This document shows, piece by piece, positions 16,261 to 25,099 of a stretch of DNA of 64,000 nt. The stretch's first letter is position 1. Each line of letters starts with the position of its first letter. This DNA comes from DAOTWC01 sp048499435 (lineage in GTDB: Bacteria > Chloroflexota > Anaerolineae > Aggregatilineales > Phototrophicaceae), in contig JASNZW010000003.1 of the NCBI GenBank assembly GCA_048499435.1, positions 124,001 through 188,000 of the forward strand, written 5' to 3'. The notes under the pieces are model-generated. The model did no database searches and was not told where the DNA came from. It saw only the letters and a program-made list of their open reading frames with translations. The position numbers and the translations under genes were made by a program.

Positions 16261-18285
16261 ATGGCAGACGACCTGGCGCGGCGCGCGGCGGCGCTGCGTG
16301 AACAGCTTCACGACCACAGCTACCGCTATTACGTTCTCAACGACCCGGTGCTGACCGACGCGGATTACGACCACCTGTATCACGAACTCAAACAGCTAGA
16401 GGACGAACACCCGGAGCTGATCACGCCGGATTCGCCGACACAGCGCACCGGCAGCGACCTGACCGAAGGGTTCCCGAAGGTGCGCCACCCGTCCCCGGTG
16501 CTGAGCCTGTCGAACGCTTTCAGCGCTGACGACCTGCTGGCGTGGGAAGAGCGCAACCGCCGCCTGCTGCCGGCGGACGCGCAGCTTGACTATGTGCTGG
16601 AGCCGAAGCTCGATGGCCTGGCGATCGTGATTACTTACGAACACGGTATGCTGGTTCAGGCGGCGACGCGCGGAAATGGCGAGGTGGGCGACGACGTGAC
16701 GGCTAACGTCCGCACGATCAGGACTGTACCGCTGCGCGTTCCCCGGCGCGCCGATGGCCCGCCGCCCCCAGCGCGGCTGGTGGTGCGCGGCGAAGTGCTG
16801 TTCCTCAAGGCGGATTTCGAGGCGCTGAACCAGCGCCAGCGCGCGGCGGGCGCGCCGCTGTACGTTAACGCGCGCAACACAGCGTCTGGCACGCTCAAGC
16901 AGAAGGATTCGCGCATTACGGCGGCGCGCCCGCTGACGGCTTATATTTATGATGTGCTGGATTCTGTGGGAATTGTGCTGGATACACAGGGGGAAATGCT
17001 GGATTACCTGGAGCAGATGGGCTTTAATATCCCGCCGGGCTGCGCTTATTTTCCCACGCTATCCGACATTATCCAGCAGTTACCCACGTGGGAAATGCGC
17101 CGCCGTCAGCTCGGCTTCGAGATTGACGGTGTGGTGATTAAAACCAACAGCATGGCGCTGGCGCGCGAGCTGGGCGTGGTCGGCAAGGACCCACGCGGCG
17201 CGACGGCGTATAAATTCCCGGCGCAGGAGGCCACCACGCGCATAACAGGCGTAACGGTCAACATCGGGCGGACAGGGAAGGTGACCCCTACCGCGCAGCT
17301 TGAGCCGGTGTTCGTCGGCGGCGTGACGGTGAGCAGCGCCAGCCTGCACAATTACGACCAGATCGAGAAGCTGGATATTCGCCTGGGCGATACGGTGGTT
17401 GTCAAGCGCTCCGGTGACGTGATCCCCTATGTGGTCGGGCCGATTGTGGCGAACCGCGACGGCAGCGAGCAGCCTATCCGCCCGCCGGACGTGTGCCCGT
17501 TCAGCGGCGACCCGCTGCTGCAGCCTGAAGGCGCGGTGGATTACCATTGTCCCAACCCGCGCTGCCCGGAGCGTGTGCTGCGCAAAGTCGAGTTTTTTGT
17601 GTCGCGCGCGGCCATGAACATCGAGGGCATGGGCGTGCAGACGGTTAAAACGCTGATTGAACGCGGCTTCGTTACTGATGAGGCCGATGTTTTCTATCTT
17701 GAACCGGGGCCGCTGCTGGAGCTGGAAGGCTTCGCCCAGAAGAAGGTGGACAACCTGCTCGCGTCGGTGGCGGCGGCAAAGCAGCGCCCGCTGGCCCAGG
17801 TGTTAACGTCGCTGGGCATTGATGGCGTTGGCGGGGCAATCGCCGAGCTGCTGGCGCAGCACTTTGGCTCGATAGACCAACTGGCGCAGGCCAGCGCCGA
17901 GGAAATTGACGCGCTGGAGGGCATTGGCCCCATCCTGGCGCAGAATGTGGTGGACTGGTTTGCTGACGACTTTAACCGCCGGCTTATCGAAAAGCTGGCC
18001 GCGGCGGGCGTGAACCTGCGGGCGCAGGAACGGCGCGCGGTCAGCGACGCGCTGGCAGGGCTGACCTTCGTCCTCACGGGGACGCTGCCAACGCTCGCGC
18101 GCGATGAGGCAGCCGCGCTCATTAAGGCGCACGGCGGCAAGGTGGTGGGCAGCGTCAGCAAAAAGACCAGCTATGTGCTGCTGGGCGCTGCGCCGGGGAG
18201 CAAGGCGGATAAGGCGGCGGCGCTGGGCGTGCCCATAATCAGCGAGGGCGATCTGCGCGCGATGCTTGGCGAGGAGGGCGAATGA
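16261..18285 (+). CDS. ligA: NAD-dependent DNA ligase LigA
   Basis: 674 residues from ATG 16261; a GTG at 16252 would add three residues. Seals nicks in replication and repair using NAD+. Domain Ia with 'YRYYVLNDPVLTDADYD', adenylation domain with catalytic Lys116 in 'LEPKLDGLAI', then 'GEVGDDVTANVRTI' and 'NTASGTLKQKD'. OB fold, zinc finger, HhH repeats ('LGIDGVGGAIAELL', 'LEGIGPILAQNV') and a C-terminal BRCT domain. Oddity: the zinc finger keeps Cys412, Cys430 and Cys435, but the second ligand is Ser415 (CPFS instead of CPxC). Overlaps rlmI by 4 bp. Confidence 0.96.
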   Translation: MADDLARRAAALREQLHDHSYRYYVLNDPVLTDADYDHLYHELKQLEDEHPELITPDSPTQRTGSDLTEGFPKVRHPSPVLSLSNAFSADDLLAWEERNRRLLPADAQLDYVLEPKLDGLAIVITYEHGMLVQAATRGNGEVGDDVTANVRTIRTVPLRVPRRADGPPPPARLVVRGEVLFLKADFEALNQRQRAAGAPLYVNARNTASGTLKQKDSRITAARPLTAYIYDVLDSVGIVLDTQGEMLDYLEQMGFNIPPGCAYFPTLSDIIQQLPTWEMRRRQLGFEIDGVVIKTNSMALARELGVVGKDPRGATAYKFPAQEATTRITGVTVNIGRTGKVTPTAQLEPVFVGGVTVSSASLHNYDQIEKLDIRLGDTVVVKRSGDVIPYVVGPIVANRDGSEQPIRPPDVCPFSGDPLLQPEGAVDYHCPNPRCPERVLRKVEFFVSRAAMNIEGMGVQTVKTLIERGFVTDEADVFYLEPGPLLELEGFAQKKVDNLLASVAAAKQRPLAQVLTSLGIDGVGGAIAELLAQHFGSIDQLAQASAEEIDALEGIGPILAQNVVDWFADDFNRRLIEKLAAAGVNLRAQERRAVSDALAGLTFVLTGTLPTLARDEAAALIKAHGGKVVGSVSKKTSYVLLGAAPGSKADKAAALGVPIISEGDLRAMLGEEGE

Positions 18286-19472
18286 CCGAAGGCGTTGTGA
18301 CCGTCCGCGAGGGGCGTGAGAAACCGGTCCGCCAGGGGCATCCCTGGGTGTTTTCCGGCGCGATCGCCAAAGCGCAGGGCGCGGCCCCTGGCGATGTGGT
18401 GACGCTGAACGCGCACGATGGCGCGTTTCTGGCGCGCGGCTACTGGAACCCTAAATCGCAGATTCAGGTGCGCGTGCTGACCTGGCAGGACGAGGCGGTT
18501 GACGAAGGTTGGTGGCGGCGGATGCTGGCGCGCGCGCTGGCGGCGCGGTCGCTGCCGATGTCTGCCGGCAGCGGCCAGCGCATCGTTAACGCCGAGAACG
18601 ATTTTCTGCCCGGCCTGATCGTGGACTTATATGCTGATTTCCTGGTGCTGCAGGCCCTCACGCTGCACATCGACCAGCGGAAAACGCTGATCGCCCGGCT
18701 GCTGGCGGCGGTGTTTGACGAGGCCGGGCTGCCGCTGCGCGGCGTCTATGAGCGCAGCGATGTAGATGTGCGCGGCAAGGAAGGGCTGAAGCCGTCTGTC
18801 GGCGTGCTGTGGGGCGCGGAGCCGCCGGCGCTGATCACGTTTACGCATAACCGGCTGCTGCGGCTGGTGGATGTGCGCGGCGGGCATAAGACCGGCTATT
18901 ATCTTGACCAGCTCGACAATCACCGGCTGCTGGCGGCGCTTCCCGCTGAATCTGCTGGCGGCGCGCGGCTGCTGAATCTGTTCAGCTACAGCGGCGGCTT
19001 CGGCCTGGGCGTGGATGGGGAAGTTGTCAATGTGGATGCTTCGCGCGAGGCGCTGCGGCTGGCCGAGGATACTTACAGCGCCAACAACCGGCCCGCGCCC
19101 ACGACTGTCCAGGCTGACGCCTTCCAGTACCTGCGCGAGGCGGTGGCAGCGGGGGAACGCTTTGACATCGCTGTGTGCGACCCGCCCAAGTTCGCGCACG
19201 CGCAGCAGCAGGTAGACCGGGCCGCGCGCGGCTATAAGGACCTGAATCTTCACTGTTTTCGCCTGCTCAGACCGGGCGGCTGGCTGCTGACATTCTCGTG
19301 TTCGGGCGCGATCAGCGCCGATCTGTTCCAGAAGATCGTGTTTGGCGCACTGGCTGACAGCGGGCGGCAGGCGCAGATTCTGGCGCACCTCGGCCCCGGC
19401 GGCGACCACCCAGTGGCGCTGACCTTCCCGGAAGGGGCATATCTCAAGGGGCTGCTGCTGCGAGTGTACTGA
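18282..19472 (+). CDS. rlmI: 23S rRNA m5C methyltransferase, RlmI family
   Basis: 396 residues. SAM-dependent methyltransferase that modifies a cytosine of 23S rRNA (m5C1962 in E. coli). N-terminal PUA domain ('KPVRQGHPWVFSGAIA', 'FLARGYWNPKSQIQVRVLT'), a central 'ENDFLPGLIVDLYADFLVLQ' EEHEE segment, and a Rossmann domain with 'LLNLFSYSGGFGLG' (SAM loop), 'VNVDASREAL', 'FDIAVCDPPKFAH' and the catalytic-type Cys in 'LLTFSCSGAI'. It overlaps the ligA stop (ATGA) and converges with the tyrosine-recombinase-like gene 17 bp away. Confidence 0.92.
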   Translation: MTEGVVTVREGREKPVRQGHPWVFSGAIAKAQGAAPGDVVTLNAHDGAFLARGYWNPKSQIQVRVLTWQDEAVDEGWWRRMLARALAARSLPMSAGSGQRIVNAENDFLPGLIVDLYADFLVLQALTLHIDQRKTLIARLLAAVFDEAGLPLRGVYERSDVDVRGKEGLKPSVGVLWGAEPPALITFTHNRLLRLVDVRGGHKTGYYLDQLDNHRLLAALPAESAGGARLLNLFSYSGGFGLGVDGEVVNVDASREALRLAEDTYSANNRPAPTTVQADAFQYLREAVAAGERFDIAVCDPPKFAHAQQQVDRAARGYKDLNLHCFRLLRPGGWLLTFSCSGAISADLFQKIVFGALADSGRQAQILAHLGPGGDHPVALTFPEGAYLKGLLLRVY

Positions 19473-19489
19473 GCGCGGCAGGCCGTCTG

Positions 19490-20440
19490 TCACCCGCCCA
19501 GGCGCGCCTCGTCCGCCAACTGCAGCTCGGTCAGGCGTTTGATTTTGGCGAAAGTCTCGTGCCAGCTTGCGTCGCTGAGGCCGAGCTTGTCGCGGATAGC
19601 TTCCGGCTCTGCGCCGGCGCGGTAATCGCGCACAGCGGAGGTCCAGCGCAGCATTTCGAACGAGAGCTTGACTGGCAGCTCAGCGCCCTGGCCGACCGCT
19701 TCGAGAATGTATTCGAGGTTGCGCGCGGTGCAGGTGAACAGCGCGTCCTTCGGTTTGTACTGCGCGATGTAGTCGTCCAGCAGGTCCGGCCAGTCGGGCG
19801 CGAGCGCGATGCGGCGTTCTTTATATACGTTGTGCATCCGGTGGCGGACAACCAGCACCGGGTGCTGCGGGGCGCTGCGGTCAATGTGTTCGAGCCTGAG
19901 CGCGGCGGTTTCGCCTTTTTTGATGCCGGTGTCCAGCAGCAGACGGAACAGCAGCTCCGGGCGGGCATCGGGCTTCTGGCCGCGGTTCAGGCCCTTCGCA
20001 TAGTCAACAGCCCCCCGGATTTCCGCCGGGTTCAGCACAGCCGCCAGCGGCGCGGGGCCAGAGCGCTGAAGGACGGCGCGGGCCGGGTCATGCGCGATCG
20101 CGCCGACGCTGTGCAGCCACTTAAAAAACACCTTGAGCGTGGTTACACGGCGCGCGTAGGATTTCCGGCTGCACGGCACGCCGCGCCCGGTTTCAAGCCA
20201 GGCCAGAAACTCGTTCAGGTCGGCTGTCGCGAACCTGCCGATTGGGAAGTCGTCGCCGCTGTGTTCGGCCAGCAGCAGCAGATCGGACGTGAAGGCTTTG
20301 ACCGTGTGCTCGCTTTTGCCCTCGCGGGCCAGATGCCGCTGAAAGAGCGCGAAGGTGTGGCTTAGCTGTGTCTGTTGGTGCAGGTCTTCAACTTTTTGCG
20401 GCTGGTCAGGGAACAGCGGAATCTGGCGTAAGTCGAACAT
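19490..20440 (-). CDS. Tyrosine-recombinase-fold protein lacking catalytic residues
   Basis: 316 residues with a SAM-like N-terminal core-binding domain (about 25-115) and a C-terminal tyrosine recombinase fold (about 130-316). Aligned by eye to XerD, the six catalytic positions are: Arg-I -> Lys174 ('DTGIKKGETAALRL'), Lys kept (Lys207, 'NVYKERRIAL'), His-II -> Glu262, Arg-II kept (Arg265, 'FEMLRWTSA'), His-III -> Leu288 ('KLGLSDAS') and the nucleophile Tyr -> Phe297. Without Tyr it cannot cut DNA by the known mechanism. The frame is intact and codon use is ordinary, so it is probably a retained DNA-binding protein rather than decay. No att sites or mobile genes nearby. Confidence 0.85.
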   Translation of the reverse strand: MFDLRQIPLFPDQPQKVEDLHQQTQLSHTFALFQRHLAREGKSEHTVKAFTSDLLLLAEHSGDDFPIGRFATADLNEFLAWLETGRGVPCSRKSYARRVTTLKVFFKWLHSVGAIAHDPARAVLQRSGPAPLAAVLNPAEIRGAVDYAKGLNRGQKPDARPELLFRLLLDTGIKKGETAALRLEHIDRSAPQHPVLVVRHRMHNVYKERRIALAPDWPDLLDDYIAQYKPKDALFTCTARNLEYILEAVGQGAELPVKLSFEMLRWTSAVRDYRAGAEPEAIRDKLGLSDASWHETFAKIKRLTELQLADEARLGG

Positions 20441-20516
20441 GTTATCACTCAGGCACGGTCAGCGCGGCGCGAACTGACTCTCAGCTTAGCTGCGAACACC
20501 TGTGCTGTCAAGCGCG

Positions 20517-21326
20517 TTAGCGGCGGTGAATCCAGGCTGACGCGCCGTACACGTCGGCGGCCAGGCGGTCGGCGGCGTCGCGCTCGGCGGCTGTGAGCTG
20601 GCCGGGCACGCTGCTGAAATCCACCGCGAACGTTTCAGCGAAGCCGGCTGCCAGCGCGGCGGCGGCGGTGTCCCGGCTGACGGGCGCGCCACCCAGCGCC
20701 TCCGTCAGCGTGATGGCGCGCGCGCGCACCTGCGCCCGCGCCTGCGTGCGCGCCGCCTCATCGGGATAGGCCAGCACGTCACAGATGCGCGCGAGGTCGC
20801 CGTGAAGCGGCAGCGTGCCGTGCTGGAGCACGCCGTCGCGGCGGCGTGCCTGGGCGCTGCCGATCAGCTTGCGGCCGCCAACGGTGATTTCATACTGGCC
20901 GGGGGTTTCAAAGCACACTGGCCCGCTGTGGGCCGGGCTGGCGGCGTGGGGAGCGGCGTCAGGCACAGCCCCCAGCAGCGCCAGCGCCGCTGCCAGCGCA
21001 CGGCTGATGCGCCGGTAGCTTTCGGCGATGTCGCCGGTGACGATTGGGTCGTCCAGCGGGAGAATAAGGCTGTACGTAAGCTCATCGGTGTGCAGGATGG
21101 CCCGCCCGCCGGTGGGGCGGCGCACCAGGTCCCAGCCCGCCGCCGCCAGCCGGGCGAGGTCCACGTCGGCGGCGCGCTGACCATACCCTAACGATAGGCA
21201 GGGCGGGTCCCAGGCGTACAGCCGCAGCGTTGGCAGATACTGGCCCGTTGTCAGGATGGCGTCGTCAACTGCCATATTCCGCGCGCCGTAAGTGGGGCAG
21301 TCGTAGATGAGCCGCCATTGACGCAT
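20517..21326 (-). CDS. lipM: Octanoyltransferase LipM-like (lipoate-protein ligase fold)
   Basis: 269 residues of the BPL_LplA_LipB fold. Motifs: 'PCLSLGYGQ', 'VRRPTGGRAILHTDELTYSL' and 'GRKLIGSAQARR' with the conserved Lys153. Cys138 in 'PVCFETPGQYEI' matches the acyl-carrying Cys of LipM, which LplA ligases lack, so I favour octanoyl transfer from ACP to GcvH or other lipoyl domains over ATP-dependent lipoate ligation. Divergent from the LCP gene at 21390. Lipoyl synthase is not in the window. Confidence 0.82.
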   Translation of the reverse strand: MRQWRLIYDCPTYGARNMAVDDAILTTGQYLPTLRLYAWDPPCLSLGYGQRAADVDLARLAAAGWDLVRRPTGGRAILHTDELTYSLILPLDDPIVTGDIAESYRRISRALAAALALLGAVPDAAPHAASPAHSGPVCFETPGQYEITVGGRKLIGSAQARRRDGVLQHGTLPLHGDLARICDVLAYPDEAARTQARAQVRARAITLTEALGGAPVSRDTAAAALAAGFAETFAVDFSSVPGQLTAAERDAADRLAADVYGASAWIHRR

Positions 21327-21389
21327 ATTTCATGCAAACCTATACTGAAAACGGTATGACGGCTATTGTACACGGTTTGATGGCGGCGG

Positions 21390-22649
21390 ATGACCCCAAA
21401 CAGCGGTGAACCTACAGTGATAAATGGCCAGGCGGTGAACCCAACAGGCGCGCCGCCGGCAGCGCCGACCGCGCTGCACACACCCAGGACGCAGGCGTGG
21501 GGCTACGCTGCGCCACCGCCACCGCCGCCGCACGAGTCGGCGGCGCGCGCGCGGGCCAGGCAGCGGCGGGTGAAGTCGCGCAGCCGGGGCGGGGAATGGG
21601 CGTGGGTGGTGATCGCGGCGGCGATGATGGGCATTGTGATCGTGCTGGGCATGAGCGTCTCGCTGGTGCTGCGCGTGTCGCAGACCGCGACGGAGGTGAT
21701 CCCAACGGCCGCGGCGATCCTGCCAACGGCGGTTGATGTGCGGGCCGATTTCGCCAACCTTTCCAGCGCCGCTGGCGGGGAGCGGGTTATCCTCAGCGAC
21801 GGCCGCAGCATCACGCTGATCCCCTGGGACGGCATGTCGCGCTTTACGGTGCTAGTGATGGGGCTGGACCGCCGCCCTGGTGAGGATGGGCTGGCGTTTC
21901 GGACCGACACCATGCTGCTGGTGAGCATGGACCCGCTGAGCAACTCGCTCGGCGTGCTGAGCATCCCGCGCGACCTGTATGTGGACGTGCCCGGTTACAG
22001 CCAGCTTCAGCGGGTCAACACGCCGATGGTGCTGGGCGAGCTGCGCCAGCCGGGCTTTGGCCCGCAGCTTGCCATGCAGACGGTGCAGTACAACCTGGGC
22101 ATCCGTGTTCACGATTACGTGATCGTTGATTTCAACGCCTTTGTGCGGTTTGTGGACATCATCGGCGGGATTGAGATGGACGTGCCGTATGCGATCAACG
22201 ACGCGCTGTATCCCGATATGAACTACGGCTACGACCCGTTTTATATCCGCGCCGGGCGGCAGGTGCTGGACGGCGCGACCGCCCTTAAGTACGCCCGCAC
22301 GCGGCACGGCGACAACGATTTTCAGCGCGCCGCCCGCCAGCAGGCTGTTATGTACGCTGTGCGCGACCGGCTGTTCACGGCGGACGCGCTCACGCAGCTT
22401 ATCATTCAGGCGCCGACGGTGTGGGCCGCGCTCAGCGAAGGGGTCTATACCGGCCTGACGCTGGAGCAGGTCGTCCAGCTTGCGCTCTACCTGAAAAACA
22501 TCCCGGCGGAGAACATCCACACGGGGGTTATCAACGAAGCCTACACCATGAACTGGACAACGCCGCAGGGCGCCGCTGTGCTGGTCCCGGACCGCGCCCG
22601 GCTGGGACAGTTGATGGTAGAAGTGTTCGGCCCCAGTTACTCGCAGTAA
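21390..22649 (+). CDS. LytR-CpsA-Psr (LCP) family protein, second copy
   Basis: 419 residues. Pro-rich cytoplasmic N-terminus (about 1-55), basic stop ('RARQRRVKSRSRGG'), one membrane helix (about 70-95), a Thr/Pro linker, and an extracellular LCP domain (about 150-350). The domain has 'FTVLVMGLDRRPGEDG', 'RTDTMLLVSMD', 'LSIPRDLYVDVPGY', 'VDIIGGIEMDV' and 'LDGATALKYARTRHGDNDF'. The Arg-Asp and Arg clusters that hold the pyrophosphate of the lipid-linked donor are all present. It is longer than the first LCP protein (3292) because of its N-terminal tail. Predicted to attach glycopolymers to the wall. Confidence 0.9.
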   Translation: MTPNSGEPTVINGQAVNPTGAPPAAPTALHTPRTQAWGYAAPPPPPPHESAARARARQRRVKSRSRGGEWAWVVIAAAMMGIVIVLGMSVSLVLRVSQTATEVIPTAAAILPTAVDVRADFANLSSAAGGERVILSDGRSITLIPWDGMSRFTVLVMGLDRRPGEDGLAFRTDTMLLVSMDPLSNSLGVLSIPRDLYVDVPGYSQLQRVNTPMVLGELRQPGFGPQLAMQTVQYNLGIRVHDYVIVDFNAFVRFVDIIGGIEMDVPYAINDALYPDMNYGYDPFYIRAGRQVLDGATALKYARTRHGDNDFQRAARQQAVMYAVRDRLFTADALTQLIIQAPTVWAALSEGVYTGLTLEQVVQLALYLKNIPAENIHTGVINEAYTMNWTTPQGAAVLVPDRARLGQLMVEVFGPSYSQ

Positions 22650-22730
22650 GGCGGTTGCCGGCGCATTGACGACACGGTATGCTTTGCCCCTTATCAGGAT
22701 GCGGTGGGCCACTAAGAGAGGATAAACGTG

Positions 22731-23135
22731 ATGGCAACCTGGATGGTTGTCGAAGATGAGCCGGACCTCTATGACATGGTTCTGGCGATGTACGAAACCC
22801 TGGGGATTGACGGGGTTGCCTTTCTTAGCGGTGACGATGCGGTTGACTGGCTGGAAGACGTGGACGCCGGCGCGGTTGGCGCTGATCTGCCGCAGCTCGC
22901 CCTGCTTGACATTCGCCTGCCGGGGAAGATCAGCGGGACGCTGGTCGGCGCGCGCATTCGTGCCAGCCAGCGGCTGGGGCATATCCCGATTGTGCTGATG
23001 ACCGCTTACCGGCTTACGCCGGAGCAGCTAGAGGAAGCCCTGCAAGAGGCCGGGGCTGACCTGCTCATTTACAAACCCCTGCCTTCACTGGACGAGTTTC
23101 AGCGTTTAATGTACGACGTGCTGGCCCGGCGCTGA
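22731..23135 (+). CDS. Stand-alone response regulator receiver protein
   Basis: 134 residues (GTG 22728 is an alternative start; AGAGAGGA lies just upstream). A single CheY-like receiver domain: acidic pocket 'VVEDEPD', phospho-acceptor Asp in 'LALLDIRLPG', Thr in 'VLMTAYR' and Lys in 'LIYKPLPS'. There is no output domain and no histidine kinase next to it, so it must act through protein-protein contact. It is followed closely by the dynamin-like GTPase genes. A functional link is possible but unproved. Confidence 0.9.
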   Translation: MATWMVVEDEPDLYDMVLAMYETLGIDGVAFLSGDDAVDWLEDVDAGAVGADLPQLALLDIRLPGKISGTLVGARIRASQRLGHIPIVLMTAYRLTPEQLEEALQEAGADLLIYKPLPSLDEFQRLMYDVLARR

Positions 23136-23193
23136 CGCGCGCGTGCGCGATGGTATAATTGAGGCTGCGCTGCGCCGTGAGTTGAAGGTGAAG

Positions 23194-25032
23194 ATGGTGG
23201 CCGCCGAACAAACGAAGGACCTGGACACACGTCTCGCGACGGACTATGAGGCTATTCGCCGCCGTGAGTATGAACTGATTACAGACCTGCTGGACGTGCT
23301 GCCGCGCGTGGACAACCTGCCCTCTGAGCGTGTCGCCCAGGTGCGCGACGCGCTTTTTCACGCCGATCACCCATATCTGATGGTGTTTGTCGGGCCGTTC
23401 AGCTCTGGTAAATCGAGCCTCATTAACGCGCTTGTAGGCAAGCCTGACCTGCTTAACGTCGGCGTTGTGCCCACCACCGACCGCATTTCAATTCTGCGCT
23501 GGGGGGACGATGTCCAGCGCGTTTCGGCCAGCGGCGATGTTGAAACGGTGTTTTACCCGTCGCCGCTGCTTAAAAAGGTCAGCTTTGTTGACACCCCTGG
23601 GCTGGAATCGGTGTTTCAGACGCACGAAGAAATGACGCGCAGGTTTCTGCACCGCAGCGATGTCGTGCTGCTGGTGATGCTGGCGACGCAGGCGATGACC
23701 GCGCGCAACCTGGAGTATCTGCAAACGCTGGGCGGCTATGGCAAGAAAGTTATTATTGTCATCAACCAGGCGGACCTGCTGACGCCGGAAGAGGCGGCTA
23801 CTGTGCGCAGCTATGTTCTGGAGCAGAGCCGGTCGCACCTGGGGCATGAGCCGGAAGTCTGGCTGATGTCGGCCCGGCAGGGGCTGGCGGCGCGCAGCGG
23901 CGCCACGCTGGACCCGGCTGAGTGGGAGGCCAGCGGCCTGTACCGTATTGAAGCGTATGTGGACGAGCAGCTCAGCGACGCTGACCGCCTGCGGCAGAAG
24001 CTGAGCACGCCGCTGCAAATCGCGCGCAACGTGAGCCAGGCGGCGCTGGCGGCTCTGCGCGCCAACCAGGCGGCGTTGGACACCTACCAGAGCATTTCGG
24101 AGAATATCGACCGGCAGCTTGGCGCGCAGCAGCGCGAGCTGGACAAAATTGTGCGCGACACGACCGCGCAGGTGAGCGAGAAGTTCGGCGCGGCGGCTAT
24201 GAACGGCAGCGAGGCAATTCGCGATGTCTTTCGCCTGTCGCGCGCTGTTGGGTCGTTGGGGCGGGGTTTCATGGAGCTGGTGGGCCTGGCGCGGCTGACG
24301 CGCGGCACATCGTATCTGCGGTCGGTGTTTGAACGGCACGCGGCCTTCACGCCGATCAATGAGCTGCCGGGCGTGGTGGACAAGCTTGGCCCACGCCTGG
24401 AAGGCAAGGATGTGCAGGACATTGATGATCTGGTGAAGTACGCCCAGCATGAGATCGGCGGCCTGCCATCCAGCATCCGCGCGAAGGTTATCGGCACAGT
24501 GCAGGCCCCGCTCAAGTATGACCGGTCGGCGCTGGAGAAGGCGCGCGCGGACCTGGAAGCTATCGAGACGGCGGCGCGCGAGGACGAATCCGCGCGGATG
24601 GACCGTGCCGCGCGCAACACGCTGCTGTACCTGGTCGTGTACGAGATTCTACTGCTGCTGTTTGGCTTTTTCTTCACGCAGGCGCTGCCGGCTGAGCAGG
24701 TCCCGCTGGTGCTTATTGTGACCCTGGTGCTGATGCTGCTGGGTTTGCTGGCGCTGCCGCTGCGGGGCAGGGCGCTGGAGGCGGCGCACACGCGCCGCCT
24801 GCTGACGCTGCAGGCACAGTATGTTGAAACGGTGACAAAAGCGGCTGACAGGCAGATCGCGTACAGCATGCAGCTTCGGCGCGACGCTATCGCGCCGCTC
24901 ACGCGCCTGATCGAGGCGCAGACGCAGATTCAGACCGATCAGCTAAAGCGGCTGCAGGCCGCCGAACACGAGATGGTTGGGATTGAAACGGCGCTCACAG
25001 CGATGGGCAGACGGCCGCTTTTTGGCCGCTGA
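23194..25032 (+). CDS. Bacterial dynamin-like GTPase, first of a tandem pair
   Basis: 612 residues from ATG 23194, chosen because AAGGTG precedes it; a GTG at 23143 is possible but lacks a site. GTPase domain with G1 'GPFSSGKSSLINAL' (about 67-80), G3 'FVDTPGLESVF' and G4 'VINQADLL'. A long helical stalk follows (about 250-460), then two adjacent membrane helices near 'LLYLVVYEILLLLFGFFF' and 'VLIVTLVLMLLGLLAL' acting as membrane paddle, and a coiled-coil tail. Dynamin-like proteins tubulate or fuse membranes in a GTP-driven way. The second GTPase begins 67 bp downstream, consistent with a hetero-oligomer. Confidence 0.88.
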   Translation: MVAAEQTKDLDTRLATDYEAIRRREYELITDLLDVLPRVDNLPSERVAQVRDALFHADHPYLMVFVGPFSSGKSSLINALVGKPDLLNVGVVPTTDRISILRWGDDVQRVSASGDVETVFYPSPLLKKVSFVDTPGLESVFQTHEEMTRRFLHRSDVVLLVMLATQAMTARNLEYLQTLGGYGKKVIIVINQADLLTPEEAATVRSYVLEQSRSHLGHEPEVWLMSARQGLAARSGATLDPAEWEASGLYRIEAYVDEQLSDADRLRQKLSTPLQIARNVSQAALAALRANQAALDTYQSISENIDRQLGAQQRELDKIVRDTTAQVSEKFGAAAMNGSEAIRDVFRLSRAVGSLGRGFMELVGLARLTRGTSYLRSVFERHAAFTPINELPGVVDKLGPRLEGKDVQDIDDLVKYAQHEIGGLPSSIRAKVIGTVQAPLKYDRSALEKARADLEAIETAAREDESARMDRAARNTLLYLVVYEILLLLFGFFFTQALPAEQVPLVLIVTLVLMLLGLLALPLRGRALEAAHTRRLLTLQAQYVETVTKAADRQIAYSMQLRRDAIAPLTRLIEAQTQIQTDQLKRLQAAEHEMVGIETALTAMGRRPLFGR

Positions 25033-25099
25033 GGGTTGTCTGGTAATTTAACGGGCTGGCATAAAAGACCGCGCCCGCTTGCCAAAGAAAGCAGTGACT

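Noticed and set aside
19490..20440. Integrase of an integrative element
   Set aside because: Catalytic Tyr and three other residues are missing, there is no tRNA gene, direct repeat or cargo nearby, and flanking genes are housekeeping.
23150..23157. TATAAT-like box just before the first dynamin gene as promoter
   Set aside because: No -35 at proper spacing and it lies between closely packed genes; likely chance.
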